Assembly: GCA_964034945.1 (NCBI GenBank)
Contig: OZ035961.1
Span: 74,836,188 to 74,900,187, forward strand
DNA length: 64,000 bases
DNA from: Chrysopilus asiliformis
Taxonomy: Eukaryota; Arthropoda; Insecta; Diptera; Rhagionidae
Direction: 5' to 3'
This document shows positions 1-9,814 of this stretch, piece by piece (the stretch's first letter is position 1; each line of letters begins with the position of its first letter). The notes beneath the pieces were generated by a model. It worked only from the letters and a program-made list of their open reading frames with translations. It was not told the DNA's origin and made no database searches. Both the position numbers and the translations under genes were made by a program.

Positions 1-155
1 GATCCATTAAAAAAATGCAATTTATGTTGTTTTATTATATTACCTTATCACTTGAACACCAATTTTCTGATCGCTTTCCTTCAATTTTTAAATTTTCCAC
101 TTTTAATTACTTTGCAGTGAATCACAATTAAAATAAAAACATTAATTTCACTTCT

Positions 156-257
156 ATTTTAATATTGTCTCCAAGGAAACGGATTTAAAAAACCAAAATA
201 TGACTTATTTTAATATCGTCTCCAAGGAAACGGATTTAAAAACCCAAAATATGACTT
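156..257. repeat. Two-copy 51-bp tandem repeat
   Basis: Two adjacent copies containing CTCCAAGGAAACGG differ at only a few positions. No coding sequence is visible in the AT-rich stretch around it (1-820). Confidence 0.85.
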
Positions 258-824
258 AAATGTAAAAGATTTTCGTATTTTTTGGTACAATTCAGCACAA
301 GGGTTGCCTTATTCAAACTAAATTTTTAAATAAAATACGAGTTAGCTATTATATGGAGGAAAAATTTTTATTAATAAGAATAGTTAACTAATGTATAAGT
401 TTGCTATCTCGGAGTTAGTTAGCACATGAGTTATCTCCGTGTTAGGGATTTTTTATTAATAAGGCTGTTAAAGTTTTCTGAGTATTTAAATACAGTATTT
501 TGGGGAAAAAAGCAATTATGCAGTATTGGAGTCTGAAAAACAATATAATACTGCGAAAAACAGTATAGATACCATCGTTATGTATAGCCCTCACCTGCTA
601 TCTTCTGCAATTCTAAAGGGATTTGGTGCTTCAATGTATGACATGAATTAAAAAGAATAACATTTCCCACAATATTGTCTTTCCCCGTGTGGATAACCAC
701 CTTTTACCGTTATTGAATATATTGTAAGTAAACAGTACGATTTTGTAATACACCGTTGAGTCACAAAGAAAAATGTCTCTAAAAAAATTTCCCTTTTTTG
801 GGTTAACTATATGCATTTGACTCG

Positions 825-1041
825 AGGCCGAAGGCCGAGTAAAGAGGAAGGCGAGAGCTGAAATATATTTAAATAATTTTACGTAACATCTCCATACATC
901 AAATTCCAACAATTCAAGCGCGAGGGGCGAGGCCGAAGGCCGAGTAGTTGTGGAGGCCGTAGGCCGACGGTGGCAGGGAGGCCGAAGGCCGACCTGCGGA
1001 AGGGGGATGAACCGCGAAGCGGTTCGGGGCGCAGCCCCTAG
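825..1041 (+). mobile_element. GC-rich Helitron-like 3' terminus with palindromic repeats
   Basis: A sharply GC-rich island in AT-rich DNA. The palindromic motif AGGCCGAAGGCCGA occurs at about 825, 929 and 979, with a variant at 952. It is followed by the hairpin ACCGCGAAGCGGTT, then GGGGCGCAGCCCC running directly into CTAG and a T. A terminal hairpin, CTRR and a following T is the classical Helitron 3' end. The 5' TC end was not located and no Rep/helicase coding is nearby, so this would be a non-autonomous copy. The call is inferential. Confidence 0.4.
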
Positions 1042-2211
1042 TTGCTTATTAAACAGCTTTATGAAAATTATTTAAATCGCTGTAACTTACAGATTGCCAA
1101 ACGTTGTAATCCTTCGAAAAAAGTAAACAAGGCCACCAAAATAACTTTTGCTTATTTGCACAACCGCAAAGCCAATTAAAATCTTCGAAAATCGTCTCGT
1201 ACAACTTTTATTTACTGTTGTTATATTTAACTTTGGTTTTGGTCTCCCGCGATCAAGAATATTTTGTTTTTCAGAAAAATAGCGCGAACTAAATGATTGT
1301 TTTAATAAGCTATCGATTACACAACAATCTGCCATTTTTACCAAACTATTGAAATCACAAAAATCACACAATAAAAAGACACGCTAATAAATAAACAATT
1401 TAAGACACTACTAACTACGCATGCAGAAACGCTACTACCAATTTGCCTTAATGCATTTTTTTTTACTTATTTTCACTCGGAAGCAACGATTCGAATTGCT
1501 TATTTCACCTCTGCCTGTTGCATATGACATTACGAGACAAAAGAGAAATGATCGCCCGAAAGAAATTTTTATTTTTGGAATGGTTTTTTAAACGCGAAAA
1601 CCGCGTATTTTTTGTTCAAAAAGGTATGAATATTAGATATAGAATTACTCAAAACAAAATCATCTAAATGTCCTCCAAAAAAAACTTTTTAAATACGGAT
1701 CTTAGTTTTTTAGTTATTTAAATAAAAGCGAAAATTATTTGACTTCTGCTGAGGTGGAAGCAATTTTTATTTTACATCCACATTTTCTCTTTTCTCCAGT
1801 CGTTAACATAGGTTTTCATCTCTTAAAATTAAGTTTCATCTCTCTTCGTACAAAACTCATAGATGCAACAATAATTTCTGCTTCCACACAGTTTCAAAGG
1901 CAAGTTAAGAAATTCTCTCTTTTTTTAAGGCATTCGCGGTTGAATATATCACGACTGTATGATAAAATGCATTTTGTGCCGTACTGAAGCTACAAACGGC
2001 ACAAAACAGTAACTCTAAGTTGTATTGAAGCTACAAAAGGCACAAAACAGTAACTCTAACAATAAACTCAAACTTAATTATGATCGAATTTTGAAAAAAA
2101 AAATGTTTCAACTTAAAAACTCAGTTACCAATATTTTTGTGAGATTTGTAAGGGATGCAATGCATCCCTTGCATCCAATGACGCCACGCCCTTGTAATAG
2201 ACCATGTTTAG
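1042..2211. other. Intergenic DNA without recognisable genes
   Basis: AT-rich sequence in which no protein family is recognised. It contains a 41-bp direct repeat in two copies (1981-2060, sharing ACAAAACAGTAACTC) and a near-perfect short palindrome at 2149-2169 (GGGATGCAATGCATCCC). Confidence 0.6.
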
Positions 2212-2352
2212 ATTGGTTGAAATAGTCCGCCTAATTCTGACAGAAACTGGTAACATTAAGGCAAGGTGAGGAAGTGGGGCTCAGTCCCACTTCCTCACCT
2301 TGCCCTAAAGTTGCCAGTTTCTGTCAGTATTAGGCGGACTATTTCAACCAAT
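2212..2352. repeat. 141-bp hairpin (palindromic MITE)
   Basis: The two halves are reverse complements over almost their full length with only a few mismatches. The ends are ATTGGTTGAAATAG and CTATTTCAACCAAT, and the centre lies near 2280. A transcript would fold into one long hairpin. It looks like a foldback MITE immediately upstream of the R1 remnant. No clear target duplication was found. Confidence 0.85.
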
Positions 2353-2439
2353 GTGAACAGGCTCATAAAGATTAATTTTTTGTTCTTAAAAAAGTTTCGT
2401 TTATTTTTATCAAACAATAAAAACTAAAACAACATAACT

Positions 2440-2599
2440 CGCGCTGCTGCCAGGGTGGCCATAATGCCTCCTTCTGTGGCAATGCCGTGCACTGCCGAAA
2501 TTGCGAGTTCCGTAGCTTTCCGGCCGGGCACTCAATTCGATCACCTGTGTATGCCCTGTGTATGCGTCTCTGGCCGCCCGGATGCACGCTAGACATTAA
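2440..2599 (+). pseudogene. R1 ORF1 (gag) C-terminal remnant
   Basis: Translation gives a cysteine/histidine cluster (GGHNASFC, then CRNCE followed by AGH) like the zinc knuckles at the end of R1 gag proteins. A frame change near 2545 leads to the ending VYASLAARMHARH and a stop at 2597-2599, 2 bp before the ORF2 start. The N-terminal part is missing because the element is 5'-truncated. The first knuckle is degraded. Confidence 0.7.
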
Positions 2600-2601
2600 T
2601 C

Positions 2602-3745
2602 ATGGTAATTATGGTTCTACAACTAAACTGCCAGGGTTCTGCTTCAGTAATGCATAAGCTGGGTGAATATATGTGTGAGTGTGGGGCGAGTTTGGCCCTT
2701 CTTCAGGAGCCCTATTCTGTGCGAGGCTCGATTAGGGGCCTTCCCTCAGGCATGCGAGTTTTCGGGTCTGAGGGACAGATAGGAGCGGCGATAGTTGTGA
2801 ATGACGCAGCGGTGGAGTGTATGAAGATGGGCAGGCTGACGAATGAATGGGGTGTATGTGTATGGGTTAAAGGCCTCTTCGGAGAACTTTTCCTCATAAG
2901 TGTGTATTGCGCGTTTGGTGATGATGTGGGTCCTTACTTGGCGTACCTGGATGGGGATTTGCAAAGCAATCATCATGGGAATGGACGCGAATACCCTCTC
3001 ACCGATGTGGCAAAGCAAGATTGCTGAGCGCACATCTTGCCATCGTGCTATATGTCGGGGAGAGAAGCTGAATGCGTGGTTCCTTCAGAACCGGATGCAC
3101 GTCGTCAACGAGCGTTCCTTCGACGAACCCAGAGGCGTCAAGGACATTGATGTCACATGTGTGAGTGATGTTGCTGCTTCGCGTGGCTTTACATGGCGGA
3201 TAGTCCCAGGGTGGGGGACCAGTGACCACGCCCTCATTGAGGTCATTATGACCGATGGTGAGGATGTGGTTGCTGTGGATCTGCCGGGTGGAGTTGCGTG
3301 GAGCACAAAAGGGTGTGATTGGATAGCCTACGAATCTTCGGTTAGGGAGTATGCTGAACGCATGCCTCTGCCGGAATTCGTAGAGCTTAGTGTGAATGAC
3401 CAGCTTAAGTTCGTCCAAGAATGCATGGAGTGTGTAAATGGAGAGATGCTTGGGACTATCCGTAAGGTGAATCCCAAGCGGGTAAAGTGGTGGACGCCTG
3501 AGCTCACTCGTAAAAGACGTGAGGTCAGGCGTCTTAGGCGAAAGTTCCAAAGAGCTCGTCTGAATGGGAGTCCTGATTCTGAGCAACGTAGGCTTGAATA
3601 CAGGACTGGTATGTATCAGTACCAAGGATTGCTTAGGCAATCCAAGGAGGATGACTGGAAGCGTTTCGTGGGTGAGAATGCCGAGGACCCATGGGGCCAG
3701 GCCTACAGTGTTTCGGGGAAGGAATGCGAGGCATAAAGTATGTAG
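2602..3745 (+). pseudogene. R1 ORF2, endonuclease part
   Basis: Begins MVIMVLQLNCQG, the usual start of an R1 endonuclease. QEPY, GMDANTLSPMW and TSDHALIE mark the endonuclease/exonuclease/phosphatase fold. A frameshift near 2960 moves the reading from the first frame to the frame used from 2900 to 3736, and another occurs near 3710. A basic linker rich in arginine (about 3500-3580) follows, as in R1 proteins. The gene is cut by the mariner and hAT insertions and continues at 10246. It would have nicked target DNA for reverse transcription; this copy cannot make a full protein. Confidence 0.85.
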
Positions 3746-3747
3746 TA

Positions 3748-4652
3748 ACACATGGATCAATAAGTCCCGAGACTAACAATGAAAACAACATTTTTTTTGC
3801 AAAATTTTTTTTTATTCATCAATATAATCACCTTTTAGGGTGATACAATCGTCACGCCATGCGTATCCCAAAAAACTGACGCCATGACTTTGCCAGCTGA
3901 CTGCTGCGTTTTCGGACGCTTCGGACGGCTTTCGCCAGCTGTGCGCCACTCAGATGACTGCCGCTTCGACTCTGGAGTGTAGTGATGTATCCATGTTTCG
4001 TCCATGGTCACGTAACGACGCAAGAAATCTTTTTTATTGCGAGTAAATAGCGATAAACAGCTTTCTGAATCATCGACTCGTTGCTGTTTTTGTTTCATCG
4101 AAAGCAATCGCGGCACCCACTTGGAAAAAACCTTTTTCATGCTCAATTTTTCATGAAGGATAGTAAATGCACTTCCATATGATATCTGTGTTATCTCAGC
4201 AATCTCACGGAGCTTCACTTTACGATCTTTCATTATAATTTTTGTCACTTCACTCACATTTTCCGGTGTAACGGCTTCCACAGGTCTACCCGAGCGTTCC
4301 GCGTCATTTGTGTCGGTACGACCACGTTTAAACTCGGCAAACCACCGACAAATCGTTGCTTTTGATGGACAAGAGTCCGGGTAACATTTTTCAATCCATT
4401 GTTTCGCTTGCACGGTGTTTTTATCCATTAAAAAACAATGTTTTATCAGAACACGAAACTCGGTTTTTTCCATTTTTTAAACAAACTACAAAACGACTTT
4501 ACTCCAACCTCGATAACTCAGCTGTTTCTGGTCCGATCGACTTAAAATTTTGACACGTTTCAAGCAAAGGTTAGTACTCTAGAAAGACGTGGTTACTGGT
4601 TTACTACGAGCGTCATCTCTGGGTTAGTCTCGGGACTTATTGATCCATGTGT
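3748..4652 (-). mobile_element. mariner element with internal deletion
   Basis: Perfect 30-bp terminal inverted repeats start ACACATGGATCAATAAG and end with its complement. The element is flanked by TA on both sides (3746-3747, 4653-4654). It is 905 bp against about 1.3 kb for a complete mariner. The transposase is on the complement strand. The insertion site lies inside the left 8-bp target duplication of the neighbouring hAT, so it is younger than that hAT. Confidence 0.95.
3812..4473 (-). pseudogene. mariner transposase, C-terminal half deleted
   Basis: Starts MEKTEFRVLIKHCF and contains the helix-turn-helix region (KATICRWFAEFKRGRTDT, ERSGRP), the linker WVPRLL and the first catalytic aspartate in VTMDETWIHHY. 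After VMASVFWDTHG the protein should continue for about 150 more residues with the second and third aspartates. Instead the frame breaks and the canonical tail CITLKGDYIDE plus stop follows immediately in another frame (to 3812). An internal deletion has therefore removed the other catalytic residues, leaving both ends intact. Sequence type is irritans/mellifera-like. It is inactive but could be moved by a full-length relative. Confidence 0.92.
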
Positions 4653-5040
4653 TATAAGTAAGGTGACCACCTGTACCGAAATGACCGGTACAGTACCGAA
4701 ATTTGGCACCGTGTACCGGTGTACCGAAGCAAAGCTTCGGTACACCTAAATATACCGAAATCCTGACAAAGCAAATTCAAATATCGAAATTTTTGGTATT
4801 TTTGGTATTGCTAGAATCGGAGCGGATTGAAAGCTATGTAGACGACACTTTACTATTCTGAATTCCTTATTTCACTGGTAGATGTCGTACCATAATCTAC
4901 TCTCAACTCAACCCTATTAACATTTGTCAAATATAACCTTACTTTTGATTTGGTCGGAAATCATTTTCTTTTGTTTGCTGCCGTCGTGTGGTCTTTTTTT
5001 TGTGTTTGAGAGTTTAAATAATTGCAATTGACCGTGTAAA

Positions 5041-5763
5041 ATGTCGAGAAAGCGTGGAGTTAATGTGTTCAACGACAGTTTAAGCGTAAAATATAATTTT
5101 ATCACAAAATCAAAGAGCGACAGTGATGTTCACTGCCACGTGTGTAACACCGAATTTAATATTTCTCACGGCGGAAAATCAGATATTGAATCGCACTTAA
5201 AATCGGCATGCCACCAAAAAGCATTAAGTGCATCATCATCTAGTCAACCAATGACGAAATATTTCAAAAGTGCAATGCTGAGCAAATCTGATTTGGAAAT
5301 AGCAGCTTGCGAGGGTGTGTGGGCCTGGGCATACCACGTAATAAGATCAAACCATAGTTTTCGTTCTGCTGACTGTGCCTCCAAAATTATTCGCAGTTGT
5401 TTTGCTTTAACGAAGTTCACTTGTGCACGCACGAAGTGTGAGTCCATTGCAACGGGTGTGATCGCACCATATGTTTTTCGTGAATTACAAAAAGATTTGG
5501 CAGATTGTCATTTTGTCACAACAATCACAGATGCATCCAATCATGGAAACATAAAAATGTTTCCCGTGCTGGTTAGGTACTTTTCGGAAAAAGAGGGCGT
5601 AAAAATTAAAATCGTTGAGCTGACATCTGAAAGCGGTGAGACTTCTGGCGTGATCGTCGCCTTGTTGAACAGTGCAATGGAAAAATTTGTCATCCAACAA
5701 AAAATAGCTGCTGAGAATAGCGTTGCTACCGATCAGCAATCTGTGTGCTGTCAAGTCAAGTAG
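5041..5763 (+). pseudogene. hAT transposase, N-terminal fragment
   Basis: MSRKRGVNVF start, then a BED-like zinc-finger region at about residues 25-65 (CHVCNTEFN, followed by SHLKSACHQ) that would bind the transposon ends. The first part of the RNase H-like domain follows, with ITDASNHGNIKMFPVLVRYF at about residues 160-180. The frame stops at 5763 where the nested retrotransposon begins. About 240 residues remain of an expected 600 or so. The C-terminal dimerisation domain lies 4 kb downstream. It is not functional. Confidence 0.85.
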
Positions 5764-5903
5764 ACGTGTTTTTGTGTGCTCGTGATTACTTTTGGTTATT
5801 ATATTTTCTGGAAAACTATATTGGTCTATTTTAACTTGCTGTTATTAGTGCATTTTGGTACTCAAAATTTTGATACTCGTGAGACTCTTGAAATTACTAT
5901 TTC

Positions 5904-6707
5904 TTGTGCAATATGGCTCCTCCATCAACTAGACAAACTGCAAGGGAAGCGGTTCCAAATAAATCGACCACCGTTCGTCAGAGTTTAACTCCAGCTCAGT
6001 CTACTGATTCAATTCATCATCTGCGAACACGTGTCTCTATGCTCGAAGAGACTCTGATATCATTAATTCAAGATGTAAGATCAACTGTATGTGCTGAAAT
6101 TGACAAACTTAATCAGATCATCATATCTGAATTAGATAACAAAGTTTCCTCTATTGAACAACGGATCATTGAACTAAACCACAAACTGGACAATACTTCT
6201 ACTTTGGACAATGCAGCAGGTCATGAACCTCTGCTGAGTAATATTGTTCCCTCTTCGAATCTACCGCTCAGCGCGTCATCAATGAAACCGAACGGTAATG
6301 TTAGTAACAGGCTTCCAGTTTCACTTTCTGATGTTTCGTTTGATGCCGAAAATGATTCTCCTCAACTAAAAGCCTGTGAGTGGACGGCCAATAAATTTTT
6401 ATTCATTTCGAAGCTGGCGCCTTCCACCTCACCTATCGATATTTGTAGATGGCTAAGGAGTAAAGGAATCTTTTCATCCGAGGATGCTAATATGGTCAAG
6501 TGTTATGATCTCACCGCTAATAGGAAGTTGAATCGTGTGCCCACCTATCGCTCATTTAAAGTTGAAATTCCAGCTATGTACTTAGAGAAACTTCTAATGC
6601 CGGAAATGTGGCCTGAAGATGTTCTTGTTAAAGAATTTGTCTTTAAACGCCATCGGTACTCAAAAAATCCATCTTTACCTAAGCACCGTCGGCAGCCAAA
6701 AAACTAA
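5904..6707 (+). CDS. Non-LTR retrotransposon ORF1 (coiled-coil protein)
   Basis: A 267-residue protein starting MCNMAPPSTRQ. Residues about 48-100 are a heptad-rich coiled coil (VSMLEETLISLIQDV, KVSSIEQRIIELNHKL). A globular region near residues 165-255 contains ICRWLRSKGIF, and the C-terminal tail is basic (KHRRQPKN). No CCHC zinc knuckle is seen. ORF1 proteins of this kind bind element RNA and trimerise through the coiled coil. The last two sense codons, AAA AAC before TAA, form a -1 frameshift heptamer with the preceding A. The start codon is the first ATG of the open frame. Confidence 0.8.
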   Translation: MCNMAPPSTRQTAREAVPNKSTTVRQSLTPAQSTDSIHHLRTRVSMLEETLISLIQDVRSTVCAEIDKLNQIIISELDNKVSSIEQRIIELNHKLDNTSTLDNAAGHEPLLSNIVPSSNLPLSASSMKPNGNVSNRLPVSLSDVSFDAENDSPQLKACEWTANKFLFISKLAPSTSPIDICRWLRSKGIFSSEDANMVKCYDLTANRKLNRVPTYRSFKVEIPAMYLEKLLMPEMWPEDVLVKEFVFKRHRYSKNPSLPKHRRQPKN

Positions 6708-9640
6708 AAATCTACTACCAGAATGTAAACGGACTTCGGACAAAAACAAATATTATCCACCTATCGTCTTCCCTGTGTGATTTCGATGTAATCTGCTTAT
6801 CCGAAACATGGTTACATTCTGGCATAAATACCAACGAAATTTTGAGCAATCAATTCACAATTTTACGTAGTGATCGACATCGGGATACTCTTGATGCCCC
6901 TGTTGGAGGTGGCCTCATCTTGGGAGTTCGCTCTTGTTTTTCATTACAAGCCATTGACGTCCCGTTATTTAATTGTTTTGAAATATTGTGTGGACGTATT
7001 TCTTGTCACAACGTAAACATAGTCATAGCTGTTATTTATATCCCGCCCGCTTGTGGCTTTTCAGCATATGAGGAAGTAGCCAAATGTATTGAATGGTTGG
7101 AAGCAAATACTGACTTTAACGATAAATTGATTCTTGTTGGTGACTTTAATCTGCCGAATCTTCAGTGGGAACCGTCGGAGGATGATATTTCAATGGTGGC
7201 ACATGGCAAAACTCATACCGAATTATTATTCCTGGATACGACCTTGAGCTGTGGTTTACATCAGCTAAACCATATTCAGAATTCTATTGGTCGCACTTTG
7301 GACTTGGTATTTTCTTCCTGCACTGAAGCTGTAGTCTCCCGCTGTGAGGATCCACTTTTGAATGAAGTCGACTTCCATCCATCGCTTCTCATTGTTTTTG
7401 ATTTTAATGATGTACAACTGGATGATATTTGTAACGATTATTGTTTTAATTTTAAGAATTGTGATTTTGACTCCTTAAACATTTCCCTAGCTAGGGTGAA
7501 CTGGACGTTATTGTTTGATAATTGTAATGATGTTAATGTAGCAACTGATCGTTTTTATAACGTTCTTTACGATCTTTTCCAAGAATATGTGCCCAAGGCA
7601 AGAAAACGTTCGTCTAAATTTAATTGTCCGTCATGGTTTGACAATGAACTGCGTTCTCTGAGGAATAAGCGGAACTCGGCTTGGAAGAAGTATCACAGAT
7701 CTAAATGCCCAGAGGATTATGAATTATTTGCATCATTGCGTAAAGGGTTCAACAGCTATGCTAAATTTCTTTACTCCTCTTATTTGAACACTGTCATGGC
7801 TGGTATTAGAAATGCTCCCAAAAAGTTTTGGAATTTCGTTAATACTAAACGTAAATCGAATCAATATCCGAAGGAATTTTTGATTGACGGTAAACCTTGT
7901 GATAATCAGTACGTGATAGCTAACAGTTTCGCCTCTTCTTTTAGCGAATCTTTTTCTTCGAGCAACTGTGATATTGATACTAATTATTTTAATTACTTGA
8001 CGGACCAAGTTGACATTTTAGCTTTTAATCTTGACCATATCGATATCTCAAATTTTATTTTAAAAAATCTTGACGAAGACTATTCTAATTGCTCTGATGG
8101 AGTACCTGCGGCTGTTGTTCGTTTTTGTTATCTTAATTTATCAGTACCGTTAAAATATTTATTTAATTTATCTCTGTCATCTGGAGTATTTCCAAATCGT
8201 TGGAAAAGCTATTATGTAATTCCAATTCACAAAAAAAACCAAAAAAATATCTTGTCTAATTATAGACCTGTTGCAAAACTTTCTGCGATTCCAAAACTTT
8301 TTGAAGCAGTTGTTAATGATGTGTTGTCATTTAATTGTAAATCGATTTTGTCCTCTCAACAACATGGCTTTATCAAAGGAAGATCATCTTCCACTCAGCT
8401 AGTTCAATTTACCAATTATATTTTAAATAACATGGAGTCTGGTTATCAAATTGATTGTTTGTACACAGACTTCAGTAAAGCATTTGATAAGGTAAATCAT
8501 AATATTCTCCTATTTAAAATTGAGAGATTAGGGCTTCACCCTCTGATTGTTGAGTGGATAAAATCTTACCTGTCTGGTCGTTCCTTTGCTGTGTTATATG
8601 ACGGTGTCCTTTCGGACCTAGTTTATGTGTTCTCGGGGGTGCCTCAAGGTAGCCACTTGGGCCCCTTGCTATTTCTGTTATTTATAAACGATATTTTTTC
8701 TATATTATCGGATTCGAAATCTCTAGGTTTTGCTGATGACTTAAAAATCTACAAATGTATTAAATCTGAGTCTGATACACTTGACCTACAGAATGACCTT
8801 TGTAAATTCAATGTTTGGTGTCAAAAAAATAGTTTAATATTAAATACTGATAAATGTGTTTTTATCTCATTTCATAGGAAGCGTAGACCAATTGTTTCAA
8901 CCTACACGTTAAATAACAGTGTGATCAAAAAATCACCTCATGTTGTTGATCTAGGAATCACATTAGACTCAAAGTTGAATTTTGACTTGCATATCCACCA
9001 TGTGGTATGTAAAGCAAACTCTGTTTTAGGACTTGTTAAACGTTTTTCTAAGGAGTTAAACGATCCCTATGTGTTAAAATCTATTTATTCATCGTTAGTT
9101 CGTCCTATTCTTGAATATGCTTGTGTTGTCTGGAGTCCATTTTATGCATGTAAAATTAAACGCATTGAAAGTGTTCAAAGAAGATTTTTACGATTCGCTT
9201 TAAGATGGTTACCATGGAATGACTCATTGATGCTTCCTCCATACTCTGAGAGGCTTAAGCTCCTTAATATGGTTTCCTTAGAGGACAGACGTACTATGCA
9301 TCAAATAGTATTCATCAACGAACTTTTGTCGGGTAATTTGAATGCCCCTGATTTACTATCTTTGGTAAATCTTAACGCCCGTCCCCACTTACTTCGGCAC
9401 TCTTGTTTTATTTATACGGACACTCACTGTACCAATTATGGTTTAAATGAGCCAATGACGTCCATGTCACTCCTTTACAATAGGGCTAAATTTTGCGATT
9501 TTAATTTAACCCTTCGTTGGACCCCTTGGTACAATTGTACCAATTTCAACTTTGAACATTCCGTGTGCAGTGTACATAGTGCACACTTTTGTAAATGTAT
9601 ATCGTTGTATGACAGAGGGGTCCAACGAAGGGTTAAGTAA
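6683..9640 (+). CDS. Non-LTR retrotransposon ORF2: endonuclease and reverse transcriptase
   Basis: The open frame begins after a stop at 6680-6682 and overlaps the end of ORF1. The conserved protein starts KIYYQNVNGLRTK at 6707, so no ATG is available. The endonuclease shows SETW and GDFNLPNLQW (about 7140). Reverse transcriptase motifs are DFSKAFDKVNH (8470), GVPQGSHLGPLLF (8637) and the catalytic FADD (8730). The protein nicks target DNA and copies the element RNA. The original C-terminus is disrupted: a 123-bp TTAA-flanked MITE at 9510-9632 shifts the frame. Without it the protein would read on after DFNL to end about 20 residues later, near 9710. Confidence 0.85.
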   Translation, partial: APSAAKKLKIYYQNVNGLRTKTNIIHLSSSLCDFDVICLSETWLHSGINTNEILSNQFTILRSDRHRDTLDAPVGGGLILGVRSCFSLQAIDVPLFNCFEILCGRISCHNVNIVIAVIYIPPACGFSAYEEVAKCIEWLEANTDFNDKLILVGDFNLPNLQWEPSEDDISMVAHGKTHTELLFLDTTLSCGLHQLNHIQNSIGRTLDLVFSSCTEAVVSRCEDPLLNEVDFHPSLLIVFDFNDVQLDDICNDYCFNFKNCDFDSLNISLARVNWTLLFDNCNDVNVATDRFYNVLYDLFQEYVPKARKRSSKFNCPSWFDNELRSLRNKRNSAWKKYHRSKCPEDYELFASLRKGFNSYAKFLYSSYLNTVMAGIRNAPKKFWNFVNTKRKSNQYPKEFLIDGKPCDNQYVIANSFASSFSESFSSSNCDIDTNYFNYLTDQVDILAFNLDHIDISNFILKNLDEDYSNCSDGVPAAVVRFCYLNLSVPLKYLFNLSLSSGVFPNRWKSYYVIPIHKKNQKNILSNYRPVAKLSAIPKLFEAVVNDVLSFNCKSILSSQQHGFIKGRSSSTQLVQFTNYILNNMESGYQIDCLYTDFSKAFDKVNHNILLFKIERLGLHPLIVEWIKSYLSGRSFAVLYDGVLSDLVYVFSGVPQGSHLGPLLFLLFINDIFSILSDSKSLGFADDLKIYKCIKSESDTLDLQNDLCKFNVWCQKNSLILNTDKCVFISFHRKRRPIVSTYTLNNSVIKKSPHVVDLGITLDSKLNFDLHIHHVVCKANSVLGLVKRFSKELNDPYVLKSIYSSLVRPILEYACVVWSPFYACKIKRIESVQRRFLRFALRWLPWNDSLMLPPYSERLKLLNMVSLEDRRTMHQIVFINELLSGNLNAPDLLSLVNLNARPHLLRHSCFIYTDTHCTNYGLNEPMTSMSLLYNRAKFCDFNLTLRWTPWYNCTNFNFEHSVCSVHSAHFCKCISLYDRGVQRRVK
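6698..6704 (+). promoter_or_regulatory. Putative -1 ribosomal frameshift heptamer A AAA AAC
   Basis: The heptamer sits in the X XXY YYZ phase of ORF1 (CCA AAA AAC TAA, with the last A of CCA as X), immediately before the ORF1 stop. Slipping back by one base gives AAA AAA CTA AAA ATC TAC TAC, which is exactly the frame and beginning of the ORF2 endonuclease (KLKIYYQNVNG). ORF2 has no ATG upstream of its conserved start. No strong downstream stem or pseudoknot was recognised by eye. Inference from sequence only. Confidence 0.6.
9510..9632. mobile_element. 123-bp piggyBac-type MITE
   Basis: Flanked by TTAA at 9506-9509 and 9633-9636. The terminal inverted repeats CCCTTCGTTGGACCCCT are perfect for 17 bp beyond the TTAA. 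Ends starting CCC next to a TTAA duplication are the piggyBac signature. The interior contains further palindromes (GGTACAATTGTACC). It lies in the last codons of the retrotransposon ORF2. Confidence 0.88.
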
Positions 9641-9814
9641 AAAAATCATAAAGTCTAATTTTGATCTTTTGGATTCATATGTACATTTAACGTAAATTTA
9701 TATATAAATATATGTACATTTAAGCTTAATTATATGAAATATTGATTTTGTTTGGCAATCAGATGGATTTGTATCCTGTTGATTTATAATAAATAAAAAT
9801 AAAATCAACGATGG

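Larger units (their letters stand above)
5764..9805 (+). mobile_element. CR1/Jockey-type non-LTR retrotransposon, nearly complete
   Basis: Contains a 5' UTR, ORF1 (5904-6707), ORF2 in the -1 frame (from about 6683 to 9640) and a 3' end rich in AATAAA/AAATAAAA at about 9785-9805. It lies inside the hAT transposase gene. Reverse transcriptase motifs (DFSKAFD, GVPQGSHLGPLLF, FADD) place it in the CR1/Jockey supergroup. The exact clade is uncertain. No convincing target duplication was found, so the 5' border is approximate. Both frames are open for most of their length, suggesting a fairly young copy. Confidence 0.85.

Noticed and set aside
800..1050. Bacterial contamination, suggested by GC-rich palindromes
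   Set aside because: The island is short, flanked on both sides by typical AT-rich insect DNA, and contains no coding sequence.
5764..9812. Target duplication of the CR1/Jockey-type element
   Set aside because: TCAA near both ends is too short to be convincing.
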